This document shows positions 17,950-25,948 of a stretch of 64,000 nt of DNA, one piece after another. The stretch is from Paenibacillus_E sp052115445 (lineage in GTDB: Bacteria > Bacillota > Bacilli > Paenibacillales > NBRC-103111). Within the stretch, counting starts at the first letter, position 1. Each line of letters begins with the position of its first letter. A model generated the notes under the pieces. That model did no database searches. It saw nothing but the letters and a program-made list of their open reading frames with translations, and was not told the origin of the DNA. A program made the position numbers and the translations under genes. The DNA lies in NCBI RefSeq assembly GCF_052115445.1, contig NZ_JBFRGR010000046.1, forward strand, positions 1 through 64,000, read 5' to 3'.

Positions 17950-20070
17950 ATGATGATCCAACTATCAAATCTGGAAGAGTTATTAGCGTATCAAGTTCAC
18001 ACGATTAAGGATGGGCAGCTTGTCTATGTGGATGGGTATTATCAAAAGGGAGACGGTGGCTCCAAGCTTGTTCGTTGGATGATTGGCAGCACTGAGGCCG
18101 ACAACGGCGGCACGATTCATGATCCTAGACATGGTGGAAGCGGCCGATGGAAGACCGTGCATAACGGTGTAGGAGATTTTCGGTGGTTCGGCATTCTGGA
18201 CGCGACAAGGCATGCAGATGACGCCTTGGATGCGATGGTGAACGATGTATCGATTCACCGGATTGAGTCGCATTCTGATCTTAACTTTGTCAGAAGACAT
18301 ACGTACGACCGCAGCAACATCGAACTCGATTTTGGAGGGCACCGTGTCACAACAGTCGGGATCGAGCTAAATGCGAAAAGCAATCCATTCGGAGCTGTTA
18401 TTTTTTTTCAGGGGAAAGCAACAGGTGAAACACAGACTCTTACACTCTCTGCTAATCTTCCAGAGCAATCTGACGTGCTAGAGGTGCTAGATACGGCGTC
18501 TTTTGAGGTGGGAGACTGGTGGGTAGCGAGGATTCAGAACCACCCGGAAGGCTATGCGCAGCGCGAGCTGGATTATATGGTGCAGGTCACAGAAATCATA
18601 GACGATAGCCATATTCGTGTGAATTATAAGCTCGGGTGGACGCTTGTTGCTGGACGGGAAATCACGTTCAAGAAGATGCAGCCTGTTTGCCACAGTCACA
18701 TCAGGAATATGAATTTTATCGGTGTTTCTGTGCCTGATAATGGGTCGACGAGCGTAAAGCCATCTGAGGATTGGGATCAAATAGGATCACATCCCATTGC
18801 CTATGAATTCGCCGTTGCTTGCAATGTTAGCGACGTCACAGCCACTAAGGTTTTCTGGCCGGTCATTGAGCGGCGTTACTGCACTCATTTTGTGACGGAG
18901 CGTTGCAAGCTAATGAACCCAGAAGAAGTGATCTGGGGAGGAACCGGATATCTGACGCAGCAACTCAACGTGTTGTACGGTCATGTCCGAGATTGCCATA
19001 CAAGCAACGCCCGTCACTTAAACGATTTCACATGTGGAGCATACTGCATGGTGGAGAACTGCCATGGTGATGGTGATGAACATGGTTCTTTTGTCACACA
19101 CGGTCAATACGAGCATGATCTCACGTTTATCGGGAACTCAGGTTTATTGTCATTTGCCAACAGCGGTACAACGTGGGGAGATAGTGCGAAACGAATCTCT
19201 GTGAAGAAGCATGTGGCTTCGCGTGTAGTTGCACACAAGCGAATTACAGATTTGACACTGGAGGATGTTCATGCCGTCTGGAAAGAGGGATTAGTGGATT
19301 CCGGTACGATTTGGGCCAATGCAGATGGGCTGCAAATGAGAGGCTGTACGGCGGACACGATGCTTACACTTTCACAGAGCTCATCTCGTTCACAGCGAAG
19401 TAATCTTGCGGATGGTTGTTCCTTTGGCATGACGAAGGGGGCTGAAATCGCTCGTATGCCCGATAATCCCCATGTAGGATTTCGGCCAGTTATGACGGAC
19501 TTCACGATGCAGAATTGCCAATTTCACAACGTTGATGATAATTCACTGGGTAGTATCAACAAACTAATTTTGATGAATACATGGTTTAGAGGAGCTTCTC
19601 CAGAAGCAAAACCCATTCAAGTTTGGTGTCCTGAGGTGGTTGTGCAAGGCGGGGGTTGTGAGAATAGCGGCATGATATTGATGGGTGCATTTCATCTGGA
19701 TGAGACAGGTGCAAGTGACCAGTCCATTACGGTGGATGGCGGCACCGTGTTCAGTGGGACGAATGCAGCAAAGGCCTTTTTGAAGCGTGAAGAAATGTCA
19801 GGAATCGTAACGTGGGTATTCGGCGAGTGCAAAAGCTCAGTAATGGATGCCGAGACGGCGCATTTCAGCATACATAGCGGTCCTAATAAAATGAGGGCGA
19901 TAGGTTCTCGTTTCTCTGGCGGCAAGTATGAGATTACGGAGGGAGCGATTGGCCATGATTCCTATTTACTCATGATGGCATGTGTAGAAGAAGGAGTCGA
20001 TCGGTCCGCTCTTCCGGTTGAATCGGATAGAGTGAAGCATAAAGAGGGGAATATGATCATAGTTGAATAA
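17950..20070 (+). CDS. Beta-helix (pectate lyase-like) protein, cytosolic paralogue
   Basis: 706 residues without a signal peptide. It aligns nearly end to end with the exported protein at 27730-30168, with shared blocks such as GVGDFRWFGI, DWWVARIQN/SWWHAQIKN, WGGTGYLTQQ, NARHLNDFTC, AYCMVENCHGDGDE and SGLLSFANSGTTWGDSAKR. Regular short beta-repeats fit a right-handed parallel beta-helix of the pectate-lyase superfamily, so polysaccharide or oligosaccharide cleavage is possible but unproven. GGAGG precedes tandem ATGs at 17950 and 17953. It is followed by a terminator, so it forms its own unit under the upstream region. Confidence 0.75.
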   Translation: MMIQLSNLEELLAYQVHTIKDGQLVYVDGYYQKGDGGSKLVRWMIGSTEADNGGTIHDPRHGGSGRWKTVHNGVGDFRWFGILDATRHADDALDAMVNDVSIHRIESHSDLNFVRRHTYDRSNIELDFGGHRVTTVGIELNAKSNPFGAVIFFQGKATGETQTLTLSANLPEQSDVLEVLDTASFEVGDWWVARIQNHPEGYAQRELDYMVQVTEIIDDSHIRVNYKLGWTLVAGREITFKKMQPVCHSHIRNMNFIGVSVPDNGSTSVKPSEDWDQIGSHPIAYEFAVACNVSDVTATKVFWPVIERRYCTHFVTERCKLMNPEEVIWGGTGYLTQQLNVLYGHVRDCHTSNARHLNDFTCGAYCMVENCHGDGDEHGSFVTHGQYEHDLTFIGNSGLLSFANSGTTWGDSAKRISVKKHVASRVVAHKRITDLTLEDVHAVWKEGLVDSGTIWANADGLQMRGCTADTMLTLSQSSSRSQRSNLADGCSFGMTKGAEIARMPDNPHVGFRPVMTDFTMQNCQFHNVDDNSLGSINKLILMNTWFRGASPEAKPIQVWCPEVVVQGGGCENSGMILMGAFHLDETGASDQSITVDGGTVFSGTNAAKAFLKREEMSGIVTWVFGECKSSVMDAETAHFSIHSGPNKMRAIGSRFSGGKYEITEGAIGHDSYLLMMACVEEGVDRSALPVESDRVKHKEGNMIIVE

Positions 20071-20075
20071 CCGTT

Positions 20076-20107
20076 GGAGCCTGTCTTTTATTAGATAGGC
20101 TCCTTTT
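20076..20107 (+). terminator. Intrinsic terminator
   Basis: GGAGCCTGTC (20076-20085) pairs with GATAGGCTCC (20094-20103), followed by TTTT. It lies 6 bases after the beta-helix gene. Confidence 0.85.
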
Positions 20108-20110
20108 ACG

Positions 20111-20129
20111 TTACATACATGTCATGTAA
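20111..20129. promoter_or_regulatory. Inverted repeat TTACAT-N7-ATGTAA, candidate operator
   Basis: TTACAT and ATGTAA frame ACATGTC, and the core ACATGTCATGT is itself symmetric. The word ACATGTCA recurs at 20208-20215 in the promoter below and, reversed, at 30257-30264 in the promoter of the GntR-type gene. Confidence 0.4.
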
Positions 20130-20168
20130 TTAAGGGTAATTGATTAGTTAGTGTTATGTTATCTAACA

Positions 20169-20183
20169 TTGTAAGCGATTCCA
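20169..20183 (+). promoter_or_regulatory. cre site (CcpA operator)
   Basis: TTGTAAGCGATTCCA matches WTGNAANCGNWNNCW at every fixed position. It lies 13 bases upstream of the -35 box of the dehydrogenase/ABC operon, so glucose repression (or CcpA activation) is expected. Confidence 0.7.
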
Positions 20184-20196
20184 AATTAAAAAGTTA

Positions 20197-20226
20197 TTGA
20201 CAACACACATGTCAGGTACTTATAAT
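20197..20226 (+). promoter_or_regulatory. Sigma-A-type promoter of the dehydrogenase/ABC operon
   Basis: Perfect TTGACA at 20197-20202 and perfect TATAAT at 20221-20226, spaced by 18. ACATGTCAGGT lies in the spacer, a natural place for a repressor site. Confidence 0.8.
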
Positions 20227-20316
20227 AAAAACATCAGAAACAAACCACAACGAAATGTTCTGATGATTGTGGTGTACTTTACAAATTAGAAATAAACCAG
20301 AAAAGAGGTAGGGGTT

Positions 20317-21342
20317 ATGAAAGCAGTAAAGGGCATCAATGGTTCAGCACAAGTGTTGGAGCTTCCGAACCCGGAAATGATTCCTCAATTTGTCAAAGTG
20401 AAAACGGAATATTCTGTCGTTAGCGTAGGCACCGAGCTAATGATGATAACCAATAATGGGGATGCCAATTTAGGCTACAGTGCCAGTGGCATTGTAATGG
20501 AAATCGGGGAAGGTGTTACGCATGTCATCCCCGGACAACGAGTTGCTTGTTATGGGGTACCAGCCCATAGGGAACTCCTGCTTGTACCCAAGCATTTGGT
20601 CGTACCTGTGCCAGAAGGCGTGACTCAGGAGGAAGCAGCATTTGTTGGTATTGGTGCCATTGCGATACATGCTTTGCGTCAAGCTCAACTGAGCTTCGGA
20701 GAAACGATTATCATCGCGGGGCTTGGCATACTTGGGCAAGTGATTGCCCGTATTGCACATGCAGCGTCCTATAAAGTGATTGGTTTAGAGTTAATAGAGG
20801 AGCGCTGCCGAACGCTTGAGGCTATTGGAGCGATAGCCTGCCGCACCAAGGAAGAACTTCAGAGGGCAGTGGAGTCTGATCCTTCTTGTAAAGGTGCAGA
20901 TGCTGTCATGCTTTGTGCGAGCAATAGGAAGTTTAGTATGATAGATGATGCGCTGGGTTGGCTGAGAGACCGCGGTCGCGTAGTGATCGTCGGGGATACA
21001 GGAACGGAATTTGATCNGGATCTGCTTTTTATGAAAGAAGCGAGTATTCACATTTCACGTGCGGGCGGTCCTGGTCGTTATGAGGAAACCTACGAGCAGC
21101 ATGGGGTCGATTACCCGATAGGTTATGTTCGTTGGACGGAAGGCAGGAATATGGGGGAGTTTCTACGTTTGATCGCACAGAAAAGGATTGATATTCAATC
21201 GTTGATTACCAATGAGTGCGCACTCGAAGAGTTACCCACCATGTATCAAAGCTGCTTTGAAAAGCCACAGAAATCGATGGGTATTGTCGTGCGATATGAA
21301 CAACCCAATCCCGCCGGAGTAGCAGATTCCTTTAACAATTAA
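20317..21342 (+). CDS. Medium-chain (zinc-binding type) alcohol dehydrogenase
   Basis: 341 residues of the MDR superfamily. A GroES-like N-terminal domain (SVGTELMMI, LGYSASGIVMEIGEGV, PGQRVACYG) is followed by a Rossmann domain (IIAGLGILGQ). The usual catalytic CGxCG(T/S)D zinc motif and the structural zinc cysteines are missing, as in BchC/bi-domain-type members, so it may be zinc-free. It is the first gene of a probable operon with two ABC permeases 18 bases on. The role is oxidation or reduction of the transported sugar, by inference. One N at 21017 leaves a residue undefined. Confidence 0.82.
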   Translation: MKAVKGINGSAQVLELPNPEMIPQFVKVKTEYSVVSVGTELMMITNNGDANLGYSASGIVMEIGEGVTHVIPGQRVACYGVPAHRELLLVPKHLVVPVPEGVTQEEAAFVGIGAIAIHALRQAQLSFGETIIIAGLGILGQVIARIAHAASYKVIGLELIEERCRTLEAIGAIACRTKEELQRAVESDPSCKGADAVMLCASNRKFSMIDDALGWLRDRGRVVIVGDTGTEFDXDLLFMKEASIHISRAGGPGRYEETYEQHGVDYPIGYVRWTEGRNMGEFLRLIAQKRIDIQSLITNECALEELPTMYQSCFEKPQKSMGIVVRYEQPNPAGVADSFNN

Positions 21343-21360
21343 TAAAGGAGGTGATGGGGT

Positions 21361-22320
21361 ATGCGAGCAAGTGTGAAGTCGATTACCGGTGAACCCATAG
21401 GAAGAAAACGAATGACCACGCATATTTGGAAAACGTTTCTCCGATACAAATGGTTGTACTTACTTATGGTTCCGGGGATTGCATATTACATTATTTATCA
21501 CTATGTACCGATGTTCGGACTTGTGATTGCGTTTAAGAAGTATAACCTCATGAAGGGATTATGGGGGAGTGAATGGGTTGGCTTCGATAACTTTCGAACG
21601 ATATTCGGCTCGCCGGAGTTTCCAAGTCTAGTCCGAAATACGCTTCTCATCAGTGTGTATCGTATTTTGTTTAACATGCTTCCGGACGTCATGTTGGCAC
21701 TTATTTTAAATGAAATTCGTGCTCCTTGGTTTAAAAGAATTGTACAAACGATTACCTATGGGCCTCATTTCTTATCATGGATTATCGTGTACGGTCTTGT
21801 GTTTTCATTCTTTGCACCTGGTGCGGGGCTAGTGACGACGTTCTTTCGCGATATGGGTTGGGGAGAGCTTGATGTATTGACCAACTCGGACTATTTCCGT
21901 TCCCTGCTAGTGACGTCAGATATTTGGAAGAGCACTGGTTTCGGAGCCATCATCTATTTGGCAGCACTGGCCTCGATCAACCATGAATTATATGAAGCAG
22001 CCGTTGTTGATGGCGCAGGTCGTTGGCGGCAATTGTGGCATATTACGCTCCCAGGTATTCGCGAAGTGTTCATTTTACTGTTAATCTTGCGAATCGGACA
22101 TATTATGGACGCTGGTTTCGAACAGGTATACATATTCCTGAACGCACGAGTTTATGATGTGGGGGATATTCTTGACACCTGGATCTTCCGTAGAGGAATT
22201 GAACAAATGGAATTCAGTGTGCCAGCGGCAATGGGTGTATTCAAATCAGTTATCGGTCTGGTGCTTGTGATTGGAGCGAATAAACTGGCCAAAAAAGTCG
22301 GCGGGTCCGGCATCTGGTAA
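21361..22320 (+). CDS. Sugar ABC transporter permease, LplB type
   Basis: 319 residues with six predicted membrane segments. The EAA loop appears as YEAAVVDGAGRWRQLWHITLPG, the coupling motif to the ATPase. It has the N-terminal RYKWLYLLMVPGIAYYIIYHYVPMFGLVIAFKKY typical of LplB/YteP-type carbohydrate permeases. An almost perfect anti-16S sequence (AAAGGAGGTGAT) precedes the ATG. No ATPase is encoded nearby; such systems often share a distant MsmX-like ATPase. Confidence 0.93.
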   Translation: MRASVKSITGEPIGRKRMTTHIWKTFLRYKWLYLLMVPGIAYYIIYHYVPMFGLVIAFKKYNLMKGLWGSEWVGFDNFRTIFGSPEFPSLVRNTLLISVYRILFNMLPDVMLALILNEIRAPWFKRIVQTITYGPHFLSWIIVYGLVFSFFAPGAGLVTTFFRDMGWGELDVLTNSDYFRSLLVTSDIWKSTGFGAIIYLAALASINHELYEAAVVDGAGRWRQLWHITLPGIREVFILLLILRIGHIMDAGFEQVYIFLNARVYDVGDILDTWIFRRGIEQMEFSVPAAMGVFKSVIGLVLVIGANKLAKKVGGSGIW

Positions 22321-22333
22321 AGGAGGCATCGTT

Positions 22334-23221
22334 ATGCCATTCATGCTTAAGAAAACCAAATTAGACCGCATTGTAGATGCCGTTCTTTACACCGTACTCG
22401 GACTTTTCTGTTTAGCAACGCTGTTTCCCATCTACTTTGTCTTCATTATGTCAATCACACCCTATACGGAAGTGCTCAAAAACGGTGGATTTGTCATCGT
22501 ACCGCATGCGATCACCTTCGAAGCATTCAAAACGATTTTCTCCAGCAATACGGTGCCGAAAGCGCTGCAAGTATCGATATTCGTTACGGTCGTTGGTACA
22601 GCGTGCAATCTAGCGATTACGACGATGCTAGCCTATCCGTTATCGAAGAAATTTTTGCCGGGACGCAATATCGTCCTGATGGGCATCGTGTTTACCATGT
22701 TGTTCTCCGGGGGGATCATCCCCATGTATTTGACCGTGAAAGCCACGGGCTTGATGGATTCCCTATGGGCACTTATCATTCCAGGTCTGGTCTCGTCCTT
22801 TAATATTCTGATCATGAAGACCTTCTTCGAAGGCCTGCCCTATGAAATTGAAGAAGCGGCAAAAGTGGATGGCTGCAGCGACATTGGTACACTTATGCGA
22901 ATTGTGCTGCCGCTCTCGATGCCGATTATGGCAACCTTGGGATTGTTCTACGGTGTCAATCACTGGAATGCGTACTTCGGCGGGGTCATGTATTTGAATG
23001 ATCGCAGTCTATATCCGATACAGGTTGTGCTGCGGAACATGATTGTGTCACCAGCCATTAGTCAGGAACTTGCGATTTCTCAATCTTCATTAAATACAAT
23101 GCCGCCGGAAACCATCAAGATGGCAACCGTTGTGGTGGCAATCATACCAGTTCTTATCGTGTATCCGTTTCTACAAAAATATTTCGTCAAAGGCATGCTG
23201 TTAGGCGCTGTCAAAGGATAA
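22334..23221 (+). CDS. Sugar ABC transporter permease, YtcP type
   Basis: 295 residues with six membrane segments and the EAA loop YEIEEAAKVDGCSDIGTLMRIVLPLS. It pairs with the LplB-type permease directly upstream (13-base gap). The ATG at 22334 is chosen because AAAGGAGG lies just before it; the longer frame would start inside the preceding gene. The C-terminal FLQKYFVKGMLLGAVKG is the family signature end. Confidence 0.94.
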   Translation: MPFMLKKTKLDRIVDAVLYTVLGLFCLATLFPIYFVFIMSITPYTEVLKNGGFVIVPHAITFEAFKTIFSSNTVPKALQVSIFVTVVGTACNLAITTMLAYPLSKKFLPGRNIVLMGIVFTMLFSGGIIPMYLTVKATGLMDSLWALIIPGLVSSFNILIMKTFFEGLPYEIEEAAKVDGCSDIGTLMRIVLPLSMPIMATLGLFYGVNHWNAYFGGVMYLNDRSLYPIQVVLRNMIVSPAISQELAISQSSLNTMPPETIKMATVVVAIIPVLIVYPFLQKYFVKGMLLGAVKG

Positions 23222-23414
23222 GTCTAACAGCAGCTTTACCACAATTGGCTGTAAGCCAGTTACGTATTAAGTACGAGGAGGTGACAACGGGAAGTAGATC
23301 TACAGTGGTTATTTCGCAAACGATTCGTATCCATTGATTTGACGGAAGTAAATGGCTTGAAAGTAGTTTCATACGCGTTCTCATTCTTCTAAAACGAACA
23401 GGGGGGTCTTTCAT

Positions 23415-25019
23415 TTGAAAACGTTATCAAAAGTAACTACGCTATTATTAGCATCTTCGCTGGTCCTTGTCGCATGCACGAGTTCGAAAGAGGAGGCTTC
23501 TAGTTCCCCAACTAACACGGCGGCGACAACGTCGTCGAGCCCAGATGCCAAGAAGGAAAAACTAGACCTGAGTTGGATGGTTATCGCAGATGCAAGCGCC
23601 CAACTTCCTTCGGCAGATAAAGACTTCGTGAAGAAAGCGATTGAAGAGAAATTCAATGTCTCACTGAAAATGACCTACTTGCCGTTTGGCCAAGACTATA
23701 CCAATAAATTGAATACAATGATCGCATCAGGCGACATTCCCGATGTTTTCTACGCAGACGGAGTACCTTCTAATAATTACATCCGTGATGGTGTTGCCAG
23801 AGATTTGACGGGGATTGTCACACCGGCCAAAATGCCAAACTACTTCAAAAATTGGGTGTCGGAAGCAACTTTGAAGTCGTATCAGGTACAAGGTGCATTC
23901 AAGCGTGCTCCTGTTCCGTACGAAACAAGCTACTACCGTACCTTCTACATTCGGAAAGACTGGCTCGACAAGCTTAATTTGAAAATGCCGACGAACTACG
24001 ACGAGCTTGTAAGTGTCATGAAAGCTTTTACTTTCAATGATCCAGACGGTAATGGCAAAAACGATACGTATGGTTTTACAGCGGCAGGCGGCGGTGCAAG
24101 CATTTCGATGGACTTCCCAGAATTCCTGAAAAATGGCTTTGCGGGTGACACATATGTAGAAAATGATCAGTTCATTGACGTTCGTACCGATATCCGCATG
24201 CAAAATGTGCTTACAGATATCAAGGCGCTACTGGACATGAAAGTTGTCGATCCGGACTGGTTCCTGAACAAATACGGCCAGCATTTTGATAAAGCTGCAC
24301 AAGGTAAAGCGGGTATCGTGATCGGTCAAGGCAGAGACCTTGCCTTCGATAACAATCCGGCTGGATTGCAAATGAAAGCGAAGGCAGCAGGTCAAACAAC
24401 AGCAGACTGGGAGCCGTTCCATCCGTGGGAAAAAACCGGTACTTGGGTAGAAACGATTCCACAAAATCCGTTCTTGCTCAGCTCCAAAAGCTCAGATGCC
24501 AAAGTACAGCGCTCTATTGAAATTCTGGATTGGCTCGCTGGAGAAGAAGGCTTCTTGTTGACGCGTTACGGGAAAGAAAACGTGGATTACAAACGCAATG
24601 GGAAAGACATCGAAGTCAATCAAGATGCCTATAAAAAAGACGTTATCGACAATAACAACTTTATTGAAGTGTATGGTTGGTTTACACCACGTAAACCTGA
24701 AGTGTTCGGATTGAATATCATTGATCCTAAAATAACCGAGCGAGATAAGAAAATCGTTGAAAAAATCAACTCTTACAAGATTCTTCCGTCGGTGGGTACT
24801 GCTCTTACTGTCAAGGAAGGCATGGATATCGGAGCTATGCGCAAACGGATGAATGAACTTCATGTTCAAATCTTGTATAAAGAGAAGGACGCTGCGAACT
24901 GGCCGCAATATCGCCAAGAAGTGATGACCAAATTCGGCGGCAAAGCGATTTTCGATAACTATGCTGAGCTTACTTCTGCAGCGAAAGGTAAAACAATCAA
25001 GTTCAAATCGGATAATTAA
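23415..25019 (+). CDS. Extracellular solute-binding lipoprotein (LipO type)
   Basis: 534 residues. A lipoprotein signal peptide has lipobox LVAC with Cys21 followed by a Ser/Thr/Ala linker. The mature part is a type 1 extracellular solute-binding protein of the large LipO/YtcQ group (WMVIADASAQLPSADKDFVKK, MIASGDIPDVFYADG, FYIRKDWLDKLNLKMPTNYDEL), matching LplB/YtcP permeases. It delivers an oligosaccharide to the permeases upstream. The start is TTG, preceded by AGGGGGG. The 193-base gap before it holds no clear terminator, so cotranscription is likely. Confidence 0.93.
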   Translation: MKTLSKVTTLLLASSLVLVACTSSKEEASSSPTNTAATTSSSPDAKKEKLDLSWMVIADASAQLPSADKDFVKKAIEEKFNVSLKMTYLPFGQDYTNKLNTMIASGDIPDVFYADGVPSNNYIRDGVARDLTGIVTPAKMPNYFKNWVSEATLKSYQVQGAFKRAPVPYETSYYRTFYIRKDWLDKLNLKMPTNYDELVSVMKAFTFNDPDGNGKNDTYGFTAAGGGASISMDFPEFLKNGFAGDTYVENDQFIDVRTDIRMQNVLTDIKALLDMKVVDPDWFLNKYGQHFDKAAQGKAGIVIGQGRDLAFDNNPAGLQMKAKAAGQTTADWEPFHPWEKTGTWVETIPQNPFLLSSKSSDAKVQRSIEILDWLAGEEGFLLTRYGKENVDYKRNGKDIEVNQDAYKKDVIDNNNFIEVYGWFTPRKPEVFGLNIIDPKITERDKKIVEKINSYKILPSVGTALTVKEGMDIGAMRKRMNELHVQILYKEKDAANWPQYRQEVMTKFGGKAIFDNYAELTSAAKGKTIKFKSDN

Positions 25020-25127
25020 TCGAGCTGTTCTTCTAAATCAGCAACTCAGACTGGTGAATGCATAGGAGTGTTCGCCAGTCTGACTTTGCAGGTATGTGAA
25101 CTACCTAGGGAATGGAGGGCTTCCCGC

Positions 25128-25910
25128 GTGCGATTGCAAGGAAAACGGGCATTGATTACAGGAAGTGCCAGAGGCATCGGTCAAGGGATTGCACATAAAT
25201 TCGTGCAAGAAGGGGCGAGTGTCGTATTGCTTGATTACAGGGCGGATCAGCTTGAAGCATCTGCAGACACAATTCGAAAGCAAGCCATAGATAGAGAGCA
25301 AACACCTCAAGTTGCAACCGTCGTCTGTGATTTAAGTGTGCCGGAGCAAGTGGACAAGGCTGCTGAAAAAGCGTGGGATTACTGGGATGGCATCGACATT
25401 TTGGTCAATAACGCTGGCATTGCAACACGCGAGTCGTTTATCGACATCCCGCTCTCTCGTTGGCAGCAGGTAATCAACATTAATTTGAATGCGACTTTCC
25501 AACTGAGCCAATGGGTGGCGAAGGGGATGATTGCTGGTGGGATTCATGGTTCGATCGTCAATATGGCTTCGAAAAATGGCTTAGCTGGAAGTGCTGTATT
25601 GGCCCATTACAATGCATCAAAAGGTGGCGTTGTTTTGCTAACGCAGTCGATGGCTGTTGATTTGGCTCAGAATCACATTCGTGTTAATTGCGTTGCGCCT
25701 GGCTTCATTGATACACCTCTTGATCGCGAACTGAAGGAGAAATCGGAAGTCACACTTTCATTGACGGAAAGAACCCCGATGCGCAGGCTCGGTACCATTG
25801 AGGAAGTGGCGAACGCGTTTCTGTTCTTGGCATCAGACGAAGCATCTTACATAACGGGCACGACACTTGTTGTAGACGGAGGTCATCTCGCCAATGCTTG
25901 TGATTTGTAA
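25128..25910 (+). CDS. SDR family oxidoreductase, candidate keto-deoxy-sugar-acid dehydrogenase
   Basis: 260 residues. It has ITGSARGIGQG for NAD(P), LVNNAGIA, catalytic Ser in VNMASKNG, and YNASK. The C-terminus VAPGFIDTPLDRE and SYITGTTLVVDGG are typical of classical SDRs. The GTG at 25128 has GGAGGG about 10 bases upstream and begins directly at the Rossmann fold. It sits between the ABC genes and an IlvD/Edd dehydratase, as do the 2-keto-3-deoxy-L-fuconate/rhamnonate dehydrogenases of non-phosphorylative pathways; that substrate is inferred. Confidence 0.88.
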   Translation: MRLQGKRALITGSARGIGQGIAHKFVQEGASVVLLDYRADQLEASADTIRKQAIDREQTPQVATVVCDLSVPEQVDKAAEKAWDYWDGIDILVNNAGIATRESFIDIPLSRWQQVININLNATFQLSQWVAKGMIAGGIHGSIVNMASKNGLAGSAVLAHYNASKGGVVLLTQSMAVDLAQNHIRVNCVAPGFIDTPLDRELKEKSEVTLSLTERTPMRRLGTIEEVANAFLFLASDEASYITGTTLVVDGGHLANACDL

Positions 25911-25948
25911 ACAAACATCGAGATTACGTGCAGGGAGGACTTACTAAC

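Noticed and set aside
20232..20273. Classical H-type pseudoknot riboswitch
   Set aside because: A one-base linker cannot span the 8-bp first stem; only interleaved repeats are claimed.
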